Shown: in pieces, positions 17,028 through 25,121 of the stretch
Layout: each line of letters opens with the position of its first letter
How positions within the stretch are numbered: the first letter of the stretch is position 1
Assembly (NCBI GenBank): GCA_022703505.1
Contig: JAKLDN010000001.1
Location: forward strand, 62,001 to 126,000
Source: Spirochaetota bacterium
Lineage (GTDB): Bacteria > Spirochaetota > Spirochaetia > Treponematales > UBA12059
Length of the DNA: 64,000 bases
Reading direction: 5' to 3'
Translations under genes and position numbers: made by a program
The notes under the pieces: generated by a model
The model's database searches: none
Told to the model about the DNA's origin: nothing
The model's input: the letters and a program-made list of their open reading frames with translations, nothing else

Positions 17028-17205
17028 ACTCCGAGTTCGTCAGCACCCTGCCAGCCACCCCCTCCAGTATACCCGACGCGGGCGCGGCGGCCACCACCCC
17101 GGCGAGGCGGGCGACCCTTATTTCTGACTTTTTGATTAGACTACCGCGTGAGTATCTTATGTAGAAGATTCCCGGGGATACCTGCCCGTCATCCGAGGAG
17201 ATGCC

Positions 17206-17565
17206 ATGGCTTCCTGGAACCCGTCCTGCGAACGATGGCTGGACGCCACCCTCCCCCAGATCCTCCCGGTCCTGAAGCGGAAGATGTTCGGATACCCGGC
17301 CTGGTTCGAGTACGGCCGAATGCGGCTGTGCCTCATGGAAGGCGGGGTCGGCATCAAGTCCGATCCCGGGGTCATCCGGTCCGCCCGGGATTCCGGGATA
17401 CCCCTGGGGGACTTCGTCCCCCTCGGGCGGACCGCCGGCAGGACCTGGGCCTTCTTCGCCCTTCCCGCCGCGGAGGAACCCTGGGACGAGGAATCCCTGC
17501 GCTTCGCCCTGGGGCTCCTCCTTTCCGTGCCCGCCCCGGAGCGGGCGGCCGGGAGGAAACCGTGA
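17206..17565 (+). CDS. TfoX N-terminal-domain-like small protein
   Basis: A 119-residue protein with GAGGAG five bases before its ATG. VLKRKMFGYPAWFEYGRMRL matches the TfoX_N fold, where KMFG is the hallmark, followed by a strand-rich GIKSDPGVI and a helical tail. Stand-alone TfoX_N proteins are common in bacteria and are generally uncharacterised; only the Gammaproteobacterial full-length TfoX is a competence regulator, so that role should not be assumed. The stop overlaps the GTG of the next gene. Confidence 0.7.
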   Translation: MASWNPSCERWLDATLPQILPVLKRKMFGYPAWFEYGRMRLCLMEGGVGIKSDPGVIRSARDSGIPLGDFVPLGRTAGRTWAFFALPAAEEPWDEESLRFALGLLLSVPAPERAAGRKP

Positions 17566-18299
17566 GGCCGGCACGCGGGGCCGACCTCGGCGCATCGATC
17601 CCGGCCGCCTTCCTCGCGGCGGTCCTGGTTCTCGGCATGGCGTCCTGCGGCCCCGGGACGACCTCCCCTTCCGGGGCGCCCCCTTCGCAGGCTCCGGTTC
17701 CCGCGTCCGCGGATCCCGAGTACCTCCCGGCCCGTTCCCGGTCCGAACTCCCGCCGGTGGTCCCGCCCAAGATGCCGGCCTTCGTTCCCGGCTACGCCGA
17801 GCTCGATCCCGACTCGGGCCTCCACATGACGGGCACCCCCCTGGAGCTGGACCTGAAGACCTGGCGCCTGGCGGTCACGGGAGCGGTGCGAAGGCCCCTT
17901 TCCCTCGACTTCGACGAGCTTCGAACCCTGCCCCGGGTGCGCTCCCGGTCCACCCTGGTCTGCCCGGGCTACTTCGAGGACAACGCCGTCTGGGCGGGCG
18001 CCTCCCTGGCGGCCCTTCTGGAACTCGCGGAGCCCCTGGAGGGGGCCAAGGGCGTGAACCTGGTCAGCGCCGACGGATACTCGACCTGGATCGGCATGGA
18101 GGACGCCCGGGCCCCCCACAACTTCCTGGCCTACGAGTTCGCCGAGGGGCGACCGGTACCCGTGCTACACGGGTTCCCCGTGCGGGCGGTCTTTCCCTCC
18201 CTGACCGGGTCGAAGTGGGTCAAGTGGCTGACGGAGGTCCAGGTGGAGTACGCGGACCCCCCGAAGGCCCCGCCCGCGGGGAGCGTGCCGGGAAGCTGA
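17562..18299 (+). CDS. Sulfite-oxidase-like molybdopterin-domain lipoprotein
   Basis: GTG at 17562 overlaps the TfoX stop and has GGGAGG five bases upstream. The 245-residue product has a lipoprotein signal ending GMASC near residue 28, then a Pro-rich linker and a sulfite-oxidase/YedY-type Moco-binding domain: LAVTGAVRRPLSLDFDEL near residue 105, the candidate molybdenum-ligand Cys in TLVCPGYF near residue 128, WAGASLAALLE, and FPVRAVFPSLTGSKWVKWL near the end. It is shorter than YedY/MsrP and lacks a twin-Arg signal, so how it would receive folded cofactor is unclear. It may be a non-enzymatic or atypical member. Confidence 0.72.
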   Translation: MRPARGADLGASIPAAFLAAVLVLGMASCGPGTTSPSGAPPSQAPVPASADPEYLPARSRSELPPVVPPKMPAFVPGYAELDPDSGLHMTGTPLELDLKTWRLAVTGAVRRPLSLDFDELRTLPRVRSRSTLVCPGYFEDNAVWAGASLAALLELAEPLEGAKGVNLVSADGYSTWIGMEDARAPHNFLAYEFAEGRPVPVLHGFPVRAVFPSLTGSKWVKWLTEVQVEYADPPKAPPAGSVPGS

Positions 18300-18345
18300 A
18301 CCTTCCGGCGTGCATTATTCCCAAAAAGCGCTAGACTTGAAGGCC

Positions 18346-20115
18346 ATGAAAAAGCATCGGAACGCGAATCGGACGGAGCGGCCGGTCCTGGCGGCCGCCC
18401 TGACCGCGATCCTGGCGGCGGGATCCGCCGCGACGGGCCTGGCGGTTCCCGGCCTGGGCCGTCCCGCGGCGGCCGCCTCGGCGGCCCTCGCCCTGCTCGC
18501 GGCGGCCGTCGGTCTCCGAGCCTACGTATCCGTTCGGAAAGCTTCCCGGGGGGACGCCGCCCTCCAGGCCGCGTCCTCGGACCCAGAGCGGGGAGCCCTC
18601 GACCTGGTCCGCCTGGCGGCGGCCGCCTCGGAGGATCGGTCCCTGGCTTGGCACGCCCGGCTCCTGGAAACCTTGAACCAGGACATCGCCCTCCTTCAGC
18701 GCTCGGCCGTGAAATTCGACCTCTTCTCCTCGGATATCCTTTTCTCGGCCCAGACCCTGGCCGGGCTGGCCCGTCGGGACCTGGAGATGCTGACCCGGCT
18801 GAGGGGCCAGGTCACGGAGTTCTTCGAGGAGCAGGCCCGGACCAACGAGGAGCTCGGACAATTGCGGGAACGGCTGACCGGGAGCGCGGAACTTGCGGCC
18901 CGGCTGGCCCGCACCGCCTCGGATTCGCGGTCGGAGCTTTCGCTGCTGGTGGACCTGAGCCGGGAGGCCGCCCGGGATGCCCGGGCGGGCGTCGAGGGAG
19001 TCGAGGCGACCGGCGAGGCCGCCTCGGGGCTGGAACGCCTCCTGGACCGCCTGAACCAAGCGGCCCGCCGGGAGGCCGAGGAGGCGGACCGCATCGCCGA
19101 AAGCCTGGCCCGGATCGCGGACATCGTGGAGCGCACCCACATCCTGGCCACGAACGCCTCCATCGAGGCGGCCCGGGCCGGCGCCCGGGGTTCGGGCTTC
19201 GCGGTGATCGCCGCGGAGGTTCGGAACCTCTCCGAGGCCAGCCGGAAGGCCCTGGAGGACATCGGCAAGGTCCTGGGCTCCGTGGCGGCGGGGATCCGGG
19301 AATCCGGGGCCCTGTCCGCCCAGGTCGCCTCCCATTCGGAACAGCTCGACCGCTCGCTCTCGCGCACCCGGTCCTCCTTCGAGGCCATCGACGGCCGGAT
19401 CCGGGAGGTCGAGGGCCGCCTGGCTCGGTTCGACGAGGTCTTCTCCGAGCAGGCGGAGGGCTCGAACCGCTCCTCCGCCTCCGCGGGCCAGGCCGCCTCC
19501 CTCCTGGAGGGCTTCGCCGTCGCCTTCCGGGAGCGTACCGAGACCTACGAGGGCATCCTGGAGGCGGCCCGGGAATCCGAGACCTCCGTGCACGACGCGG
19601 AGCGGTCCGCCCGGGTCCTGGCCCAGCTGGCGGGCTACCTCAAGAACGGGGGCCTGGACCGCAACCGGGTCCTGCGCCGGTACCGGGCGGACGGGGACCT
19701 GGCCCAGGGCCGGCTCGGACGCAGGGAGCGGAGGGAGGAGCTCCTCTATAACCTGGAGATCTTCGATCCCGAAGGCGCATCCCTCGGCCACCTCGGGGAC
19801 CTGTCGCCCTCGGGCCTCCTCCTGGTGACGCCCGGGCGGATCGAGCCCGGCACGCGCCTCGCCCTGAGCCTGGCCCTGCCCATCACGGCGGAGGGGGAAC
19901 GGAGGGTTCCTTTGTCCGTTACGGTCCGCCGGGTCGAGGAGGACGGGGGGCTGTTCCGCCACGGATGCTCCATCGACGACCGGGAGCGGGCGGCCGGACA
20001 GGTGGAGGAGATCCTCCGGAGCCTCTCCCTGGGTGCCGTCTCCGCCCCGGGCCTTCCCGCGGCGGGCGCCGGTTCCCCGGGCGCGGAGGAGGTCGAGGAG
20101 GCGGAGGAGGTGTGA
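18346..20115 (+). CDS. Methyl-accepting chemotaxis protein with C-terminal PilZ domain
   Basis: A 589-residue product from the ATG at 18346 (GAAGG just upstream; a GTG 12 codons earlier is possible). Two hydrophobic Ala-rich segments near residues 17-60 form a hairpin anchor with almost no periplasmic sensor domain. A long coiled coil follows, with the MCP hairpin tip ATNASIEAARAGARGSGF near residue 268. After about residue 445 comes a PilZ domain: the RRERRE arginine motif and DLSPSG (DxSxxG) that together bind cyclic-di-GMP. This suggests an internal c-di-GMP input to chemotaxis signalling. The Glu/Val-rich tail lacks a CheR-docking pentapeptide. No che genes are nearby. Confidence 0.88.
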   Translation: MKKHRNANRTERPVLAAALTAILAAGSAATGLAVPGLGRPAAAASAALALLAAAVGLRAYVSVRKASRGDAALQAASSDPERGALDLVRLAAAASEDRSLAWHARLLETLNQDIALLQRSAVKFDLFSSDILFSAQTLAGLARRDLEMLTRLRGQVTEFFEEQARTNEELGQLRERLTGSAELAARLARTASDSRSELSLLVDLSREAARDARAGVEGVEATGEAASGLERLLDRLNQAARREAEEADRIAESLARIADIVERTHILATNASIEAARAGARGSGFAVIAAEVRNLSEASRKALEDIGKVLGSVAAGIRESGALSAQVASHSEQLDRSLSRTRSSFEAIDGRIREVEGRLARFDEVFSEQAEGSNRSSASAGQAASLLEGFAVAFRERTETYEGILEAARESETSVHDAERSARVLAQLAGYLKNGGLDRNRVLRRYRADGDLAQGRLGRRERREELLYNLEIFDPEGASLGHLGDLSPSGLLLVTPGRIEPGTRLALSLALPITAEGERRVPLSVTVRRVEEDGGLFRHGCSIDDRERAAGQVEEILRSLSLGAVSAPGLPAAGAGSPGAEEVEEAEEV

Positions 20116-20120
20116 AAGAA

Positions 20121-20199
20121 GGTGGATCGGTGAATAGGTGAACAGGTGAACAAGCTATGAGACCGGCATCCTTCACCGCTTAGTGTTTACCGTCCACCG
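20121..20199. repeat. Imperfect inverted repeat and GGTGAA(T/C)A tandem between convergent genes
   Basis: Three short copies of GGTGAAYA follow the MCP stop (20129-20152), and GGTGGATCGGTGAATA is answered by GTGTTTACCGTCCACC about 45 bases later at the end of the serine dehydratase gene. The arrangement could form a bidirectional 3'-end structure, but there is no U-tract. Confidence 0.35.
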
Positions 20200-21377
20200 T
20201 CCCCCGCCAATCCCCCCAGGGCGGTCTCCCGGTACAGGTGCGGCAGGTCGTGGCCCGTCCGACGCATGACTTCCACGACGCGGTCGAAGCTCACCCGATG
20301 GCTCCCGTCGGACAGGAGGGCGTACTCCGCCGCGTCCAGGGCCCGAGCGGCCGCGAAGGCGTTCCGCTCGATGCAGGGGATCTGCACCAGCCCCCCGATG
20401 GGATCGCAGGTCAGGCCCAGGTGGTGCTCCAGGCCCATCTCGGCGGCGTACTCCACCTGGGCGGGGGTCCCTCCGAAGAGCTGGGCGGCGGCGGCCGCGG
20501 CCATGGCGCAGGCCGAGCCGATCTCCCCCTGGCAGCCGACCTCCGCCCCGGAGATGGAGGCGTTGTGCCGGATGAGGTTTCCCACCAGCCCCGCGGTGGC
20601 CAGGGCGTGGAGCAGGCGCTTCTCGCTGAACTTGTAGTATTCCTCCAGGAGATACAGCACCGCCGGCAGAACCCCGCAGGATCCGCAGGTGGGGGCCGTG
20701 ACGACCCGCCCGCCCGAGGCGTTCTCCTCGGCCACGGCAAGGGCGTAGGCGAAGAGCCGGGTCCGGACCCGGATCGGGTCGCCCTGGAGCTGGGACTTTG
20801 TGAAGTACGAGGAGGCCTTGCGGGCCACCCCCAGAGGGCCGGGCAGGCGGCTCTCGTGGTCCAGTCCGTTCCGGATCGAGTCTCCCATGGCCTCCCATAC
20901 CCCGCCCAGGTAGTCCCAGATGCCGGGGTCCTCACGCTCCGCGACGTATTCCCAGAGGTTCCGTCCCTCCTCCCGGCACCAGGCCAGGATCCCGTCCATG
21001 CGGCCGAGGTCGTACCGGGATTCCGCGGAACGGACGCCCGGGGTCCGGGTGACCTCCCCTCCCCCCACGCTGAACCAGGTCTCCGAGAGGACGGACCGAC
21101 CGGCCTCGTCCCGGGCCTCGAGTGTGAGGGCGTTGGGGTGTCCGGGCAGGATGGTATCGGGCTTCCACTCGAACCGGACCTCCGGGCCCAGGACCTTGAG
21201 TATCGCCTCGTCCGTGAGGTGCCCCTTCCCCGTGGCCGCGAGGGACCCGTAGAGGGTCACCTCGTACCGTCCCTCGGGCGCGCGTTCCTTGAAGGACTCC
21301 GCCGCCCGGGCGGGTCCCATGGTGTGGCTGCTTGAGGGGCCGTAGCCGATCTTGAACACGGTCCGGATGGTTTCCAT
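20187..21377 (-). CDS. sdaA: L-serine ammonia-lyase, iron-sulfur dependent, single-chain
   Basis: A 396-residue single-chain enzyme converting L-serine to pyruvate and ammonia; the start ATG at 21377 is the one that gives the conserved N-terminus. The beta-type domain begins with IGYGPSSSHTMGPARAAE near residue 9. The alpha-type catalytic domain carries the cluster cysteines in APTCGSCGVLP near residue 235, GCQGEIGSACAMA near residue 290, and LTCDPIGGLVQIPCIERNA near residue 340. It is shorter than the E. coli enzymes (about 455), mostly in the regulatory part. It is cytoplasmic and oxygen-sensitive, consistent with an anaerobic or fermentative lifestyle. It is convergent with the MCP gene. 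Confidence 0.92.
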   Translation of the reverse strand: METIRTVFKIGYGPSSSHTMGPARAAESFKERAPEGRYEVTLYGSLAATGKGHLTDEAILKVLGPEVRFEWKPDTILPGHPNALTLEARDEAGRSVLSETWFSVGGGEVTRTPGVRSAESRYDLGRMDGILAWCREEGRNLWEYVAEREDPGIWDYLGGVWEAMGDSIRNGLDHESRLPGPLGVARKASSYFTKSQLQGDPIRVRTRLFAYALAVAEENASGGRVVTAPTCGSCGVLPAVLYLLEEYYKFSEKRLLHALATAGLVGNLIRHNASISGAEVGCQGEIGSACAMAAAAAAQLFGGTPAQVEYAAEMGLEHHLGLTCDPIGGLVQIPCIERNAFAAARALDAAEYALLSDGSHRVSFDRVVEVMRRTGHDLPHLYRETALGGLAGDGGR

Positions 21378-21463
21378 GGCGGTTTCCCCGGCGAGTGTAC
21401 TCCATCCGAGGCCGCCCATCCTAGCGCCGTTGACGGGTTTCCCGCATGGGATATCATGGAGCC

Positions 21464-22351
21464 ATGGCTACCCTGAAAGAACGGCTCCGGGAACGGGAGA
21501 AGGAGCTGGCCTGCGTCTATTCCATCTGCCTCCTGGCCGCCGGCGGCCCGGAGCCCCGGGACGCCGCCGAGGGAATCGCCCGTGCCTTGTGCGCGGCCGT
21601 CCAGCACGAGTCCCGGGCGGCCTGCGTCGTACGCTTCCGGAGGATCGGCTCCGAGGATACCGTCACCGTGCGCAGGGGCCCCCCCGTCCCCGAGGACGGC
21701 GCCCTCCGACCCGCGCTGGAAGCCCCCCTGCCGGACGAGGACTCCGTCGGATGGAGCGGAAGCGTCCGCATGGAGTACCTGGATCCGGACCTGTCCTTCC
21801 TGCCCCAGGAAAAGGCCCTCCTGGATTCCATCCTCGTGATCGCCGCGTCCATCCTCCGGACCTCGAACCTGATCACCCGGCTTCGAGCGGCCTCGGAGGA
21901 TCTTTCGGCCAAGAACGTGGCCCTCCGGGAGGTGCTCTCCGCGATCGAGGCCGATCGCCGCAGGACGCTGCTGGCCTTCCGGGAACGCGCCGCTGCGGAG
22001 ATCCTGCCCCTCGCCGAGCGCGCCCGGGATCGCTCCCTGACGGAGGAACGCCGGGATTCCTACCTGGAGCTCCTGATCCGGGAGCTCGAACGGGATGTCG
22101 ACTCCATCGGCCGGGGCCCCGAGGGCCGCGCGGCCCTGAGCCCCCGGGAGAGGGAGATCGCCGTGCAGGTGAGGAACGGCCGGACCAGCAAGGAGATCGC
22201 CGAGCTGTTGGGGATCTCCCGGGCTACCGTGGAGCGGCACCGCCACAACCTGCGCCGGAAACTCAGGATCTCCGACCGGGCCGTGAACCTTGCGGGGCTC
22301 CTGGGCGGCATGTCCGCAAGCGCCGCGGATGGATTCGATCCTTACTTGTAG
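21464..22351 (+). CDS. LuxR-type HTH transcriptional regulator with GAF-like N-terminus
   Basis: A 295-residue protein; ATG at 21464 chosen, an ATG six codons earlier is also possible. The C-terminal 65 residues are a LuxR/GerE helix-turn-helix: LSPREREIAVQVRNGRTSKE, then GISRATVERHRHNLRRKL. The N-terminal 150 residues resemble a GAF-type sensor (a conserved-length alpha/beta region with ALCAAVQHESRAACVVRF), linked by a helical segment rich in Arg/Glu. No receiver domain Asp is visible, so a direct ligand sensor rather than a two-component regulator. Targets are unknown; it is divergent from serine dehydratase. Confidence 0.78.
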   Translation: MATLKERLREREKELACVYSICLLAAGGPEPRDAAEGIARALCAAVQHESRAACVVRFRRIGSEDTVTVRRGPPVPEDGALRPALEAPLPDEDSVGWSGSVRMEYLDPDLSFLPQEKALLDSILVIAASILRTSNLITRLRAASEDLSAKNVALREVLSAIEADRRRTLLAFRERAAAEILPLAERARDRSLTEERRDSYLELLIRELERDVDSIGRGPEGRAALSPREREIAVQVRNGRTSKEIAELLGISRATVERHRHNLRRKLRISDRAVNLAGLLGGMSASAADGFDPYL

Positions 22352-22455
22352 ATATTCATACAAATTCCGTACAAGACATGTGAGAGTTCCCAATTTCGTC
22401 CCGAGCAGGTATGTTCTTATTCTCAAACGACATACCTACTCACAAGGAGCGGAGG

Positions 22456-22836
22456 ATGGAACTCTACGCACTCACGGATTCGGACTACCGGAAGCTGTCC
22501 GCCCTGGCCCTGGCGATGCGAAACAGCCGAAATCCCGGCCGCGCGGCCGTCCTCGATCAACGTCTGCGGATAGCCCGGGGTGCGGGATCCGCGGATTCGG
22601 CGGGCATCCAGGTGACCATGAATTCCCGGATCACGATCCGGGACGAGGACTCCGGGGAAGTTTTCTCCTATCGCCTGGCATTTCCCGCGGAAGCCGACAT
22701 CTCCACCAGCAGGATCTCGGTCCTGACCCCCCTCGGGTCCGAACTCCTGGGCCGGCGGGCGGGTGAATCCTTCGGCTACGACAGTCCCGGAGGCCGCCGG
22801 CGCGTCCTCGTCGAGAAGGTGGTCCAGGATGACTGA
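22456..22836 (+). CDS. GreA/GreB C-terminal-domain protein, Rnk-like
   Basis: A 126-residue protein starting at the ATG at 22456 behind AAGGAG. The N-terminus is a short helical region (LTDSDYRKLSALAL), and the C-terminal FKBP-like GreA/B domain contains VTMNSRITIRDEDSGEVFSY and ISVLTPLGSELLGRRAGESF, which is the Rnk arrangement. Such proteins bind RNA polymerase near the secondary channel but lack the long GreA coiled coil, so they do not stimulate transcript cleavage. It overlaps the next gene by eight bases. Confidence 0.85.
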   Translation: MELYALTDSDYRKLSALALAMRNSRNPGRAAVLDQRLRIARGAGSADSAGIQVTMNSRITIRDEDSGEVFSYRLAFPAEADISTSRISVLTPLGSELLGRRAGESFGYDSPGGRRRVLVEKVVQDD

Positions 22837-23827
22837 CCCCGCGCCCGTTTCCCTGTTTCGGCATCCCGCCTGGATAGCCTGGAAGGAATCGCAGGGCTGG
22901 AAGCGGGCGGAGACGGGGCTGGGCTGTTCCGCCCTTTGCAGGCGGATCGGTACGGCCGGCTCCATGGCCTACATCCCCGGCCCCCTGTCCCTTCCGGGCC
23001 TCCGGGCGCGCGACATCGACGAGCGGGGCGCCGCGATGGAGGCCCTGTCCCTTCGCGCGCTCCCGAAGCTCCCCCCGGATTGCGTCTTCATCCGCTGGGA
23101 CCTCATGGTAGAGGCCTGGACCGACGGCCGCGGATCAGCATTGAACCGGGGACTGCAGGAGCTGCGCATGAACGCGTCGACCGTGCGGCGCAGGTTCCGC
23201 AAGGCCCCGGTCGAATACACCTGCCCCGATACGATGATCCTGGATCTGACGGGCGGCCCGGCGGCCGTCTGGTCCAGGATGGAGGCGAAGACCCGCTACG
23301 CCGTGCGGCTCGCGGAGCGCAGGGGGACCGTCGTCGAACGAACGGGAGAAGCCGGACTCCGAACCTTCCATGAGCTCTACGGCCGGACGGCCTCGCGAAA
23401 GGGGCTGCCCCGGCATCCGGAATCCCTGTTCCGGAAATTCTTCCGGGAAGCCCGCGACCGGGGGCTTGAGCTGGACCTTTACCTGGCCCGGTACAAGGAC
23501 GAGCCGGCCGCCGCCGCCGTCGTCGCCCGCGTCCGGGACGAGGCCTGGTACCTGTTCGCGGCCTCCTCCTGGAACCTGCGTTCGGCCGCGGGGCCCAGCG
23601 CCGTCCTCCATCGCGCCGCCGCGGATTGCGCCCGGGCGGGGGTGCGCCGTATGGATCTTCTGGGCGTGAGTCCCCCGGACAGCCCGGACCATCCCTTGGC
23701 GGGCTTGACCCGTTTCAAGAAAGGCTTCGGGGGCCGCCGTCATACCCGGGCCGGCGCTTGGGATTACGTGGTCGACGGGGAGATCTATTCCGGCTATGCC
23801 CGGACGGAAGGCCTTTCGCGGCCCTGA
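22829..23827 (+). CDS. FemX/FemAB-like peptidoglycan bridge aminoacyltransferase
   Basis: A 332-residue protein starting at ATG 22829 inside the end of the Rnk-like gene, with GAAGGTGG upstream. It is a GNAT-like double-domain protein of the lipid II glycyltransferase/FemX family: DTMILDLTGGPAAVWSRME near residue 137, KTRYAVRLAERRG near residue 158, TASRKGLPRHPESLFRKFF near residue 195, and a C-terminal MDLLGVSPPDSPDHPLAGLT followed by FKKGFGG, a family hallmark. It would use aminoacyl-tRNA to add residues to peptidoglycan precursors or other acceptors. No mur genes are close. The partnership with Rnk is not obvious. Confidence 0.8.
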   Translation: MTDPAPVSLFRHPAWIAWKESQGWKRAETGLGCSALCRRIGTAGSMAYIPGPLSLPGLRARDIDERGAAMEALSLRALPKLPPDCVFIRWDLMVEAWTDGRGSALNRGLQELRMNASTVRRRFRKAPVEYTCPDTMILDLTGGPAAVWSRMEAKTRYAVRLAERRGTVVERTGEAGLRTFHELYGRTASRKGLPRHPESLFRKFFREARDRGLELDLYLARYKDEPAAAAVVARVRDEAWYLFAASSWNLRSAAGPSAVLHRAAADCARAGVRRMDLLGVSPPDSPDHPLAGLTRFKKGFGGRRHTRAGAWDYVVDGEIYSGYARTEGLSRP

Positions 23828-23904
23828 GCGCGAAGGCCGCCCGTCCCCGCAAACCGCGGCCGCACCGCTTGCGCTTCGCCCTTCCCCGTGCTATGGTCCA
23901 GCCT

Positions 23905-24090
23905 ACCGATGGAGGAGCGATCCCCAGGAGTACGCCGGGCAAGGGAGCGGATCCCGTAGACCCCGGCCGAAAGGGGAGGATCGCCGAAGGAAGGTCCGGG
24001 GCCGTTCCCGGGCCGACTTGGACGTCCGGGCTAATACCCGGCGGCTGTCGCGGGCAAAACCAAAGCCGCCCGCGGAGTGCCAGAGGGATG
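23905..24090 (+). ncRNA. Lysine riboswitch (L box) aptamer
   Basis: The conserved L-box blocks occur in order: GGAGGAGCGAT (23911-23921), CCAGGAGTACGCC (loop E/K-turn area, 23924-23936), GGCCGAAAGGGGAGGATCGC then CGAAGG (about 23965-23992), GGCTAATACCCGGC (about 24030-24043), GGCTGTCGCGGGC pairing with GCCCGCGGAGTGCC (24042-24080). These match the known lysine aptamer, including the near-invariant GCCGAAGG and GGCTGTC elements. It precedes dapB/dapD/aminotransferase/decarboxylase genes, as expected for lysine feedback control. P1 pairing is weak to my eye, so the exact ends are approximate. Confidence 0.88.
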
Positions 24091-24113
24091 CATCGCTTGT
24101 CCCGACGAATGCG

Positions 24114-24179
24114 CTATGGGTCCGTCCCATAGGGTATGGGATTCGCGTTCGCCCATGGGACCTCCCTCGGATTGGAGGT
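24114..24179 (+). promoter_or_regulatory. Riboswitch expression platform with Shine-Dalgarno-sequestering hairpin
   Basis: ACCTCC (24160-24165) pairs with GGAGGT (24174-24179), which is the dapB ribosome-binding site. A competing stem pairs GGTCC (24119-24123) with GGACC (24158-24162) and ATGGG (24136-24140) with CCCAT (24152-24156); it would capture part of the anti-SD strand. A further small hairpin CTATGGG/CCCATAG lies at 24114-24132. The arrangement indicates control of translation start rather than an intrinsic terminator, since there is no U-tract. Confidence 0.7.
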
Positions 24180-24182
24180 GCC

Positions 24183-25121
24183 ATGTCGCACGCCCTTCAA
24201 TCCGCGGGGTTCCGGACCCTATTCAGGGTTTCGGACCCGCGACCGCGGGACGCTTCCGCCCCGGAAGTTTCTCCCCCGCGGTTTTCCCGAACGGATTTCG
24301 TATCTCCTCCGGGACAGGTACCGCCCGCGGCGTCACAAGCCGCGCCGCCCGCGCAGGCCCCTCACACCGAGAACAAGCCCCTGCGGGTCGGGATCTTCGG
24401 CCGCGGACGCCTGGGCTCCGCGGTCCTGGAGAACGCCAAGGACGCCAAGGGCCTGACCGTGGCCTGGGCTCTGGGCCGGGGCTACGCCCCCCGGTCCCCG
24501 GTGGACGTGGTCCTGGACGCCAGTCATGCCGATGCCGTGCGGGACCACGTGGAGTGGGCCGTCCGCACGGGCTCGGACCTGGTCATCGGTACCTCGGGCT
24601 GGACCATCCCGGACCTGGCGGACCTCGTGGGGGACCGGATCGGGGTCCTCACGGCCCCGAACTTCTCCCTGGCCGCGGCCCTCCTGCGCCGCCTGGCCCT
24701 GGTCCTGGCCCGCTTCGCCGCCTCATACCCCGAAGCGGACCTGGGAATCACCGAGAAGCACCACAACAAGAAGGCCGACGCCCCCAGCGGCACCGCCAAG
24801 TCCCTGGCGGCCGCCCTGGTGGAGGGCTGTCCCCGGTTCACGGGCTGGTCCCTCGCCCCCGCCGCCCCCGGTAAGGTCTCCGTGGCCTCACTGCGGACCG
24901 GTTACGAGGTGGGGTTCCACGAGGTCCTCCTGGACGCCCCTTCGGAGACCATGACCCTGACCCACGAGGCCCGGTCCCGGGACCTCTTCGCCCGGGGGGC
25001 CCTGGAGGCCCTCCGGTGGATCCGGGGCCGGAAGGGGGTCTACTCCTTCGACGACATGGCCGCCGAGATGTTGGATCCCCTCTTCCGGATGGAGTGCGCC
25101 GACGATCGGGGGACACGGTGA
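24183..25121 (+). CDS. dapB: 4-hydroxy-tetrahydrodipicolinate reductase, N-terminally extended
   Basis: The ATG at 24183 is four bases after GGAGG and directly after the riboswitch platform, so it is well supported. The 312-residue product is about 50-65 residues longer than typical DapB: residues 1-62 are a Pro/Ala/Ser-rich, probably disordered leader. The NAD(P)H motif VGIFGRGRLGSAV follows near residue 65. The substrate-binding signature EKHHNKKADAPSGTAKS is near residue 192, with YEVGFHEVLLDAP later. The enzyme makes tetrahydrodipicolinate in lysine/DAP synthesis. It overlaps dapD by four bases (GTGA). No dapA in this operon. Confidence 0.92.
   Translation: MSHALQSAGFRTLFRVSDPRPRDASAPEVSPPRFSRTDFVSPPGQVPPAASQAAPPAQAPHTENKPLRVGIFGRGRLGSAVLENAKDAKGLTVAWALGRGYAPRSPVDVVLDASHADAVRDHVEWAVRTGSDLVIGTSGWTIPDLADLVGDRIGVLTAPNFSLAAALLRRLALVLARFAASYPEADLGITEKHHNKKADAPSGTAKSLAAALVEGCPRFTGWSLAPAAPGKVSVASLRTGYEVGFHEVLLDAPSETMTLTHEARSRDLFARGALEALRWIRGRKGVYSFDDMAAEMLDPLFRMECADDRGTR

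Noticed and set aside
17206-17565. Competence regulator TfoX/Sxy
   Set aside because: Only the N-terminal domain is present, and such proteins outside Gammaproteobacteria have no shown link to competence.
20121-20152. CRISPR-like or minisatellite tandem repeat after the MCP gene
   Set aside because: Only three 8-base near-copies without spacers of regular length; better seen as part of an inverted repeat between convergent genes.
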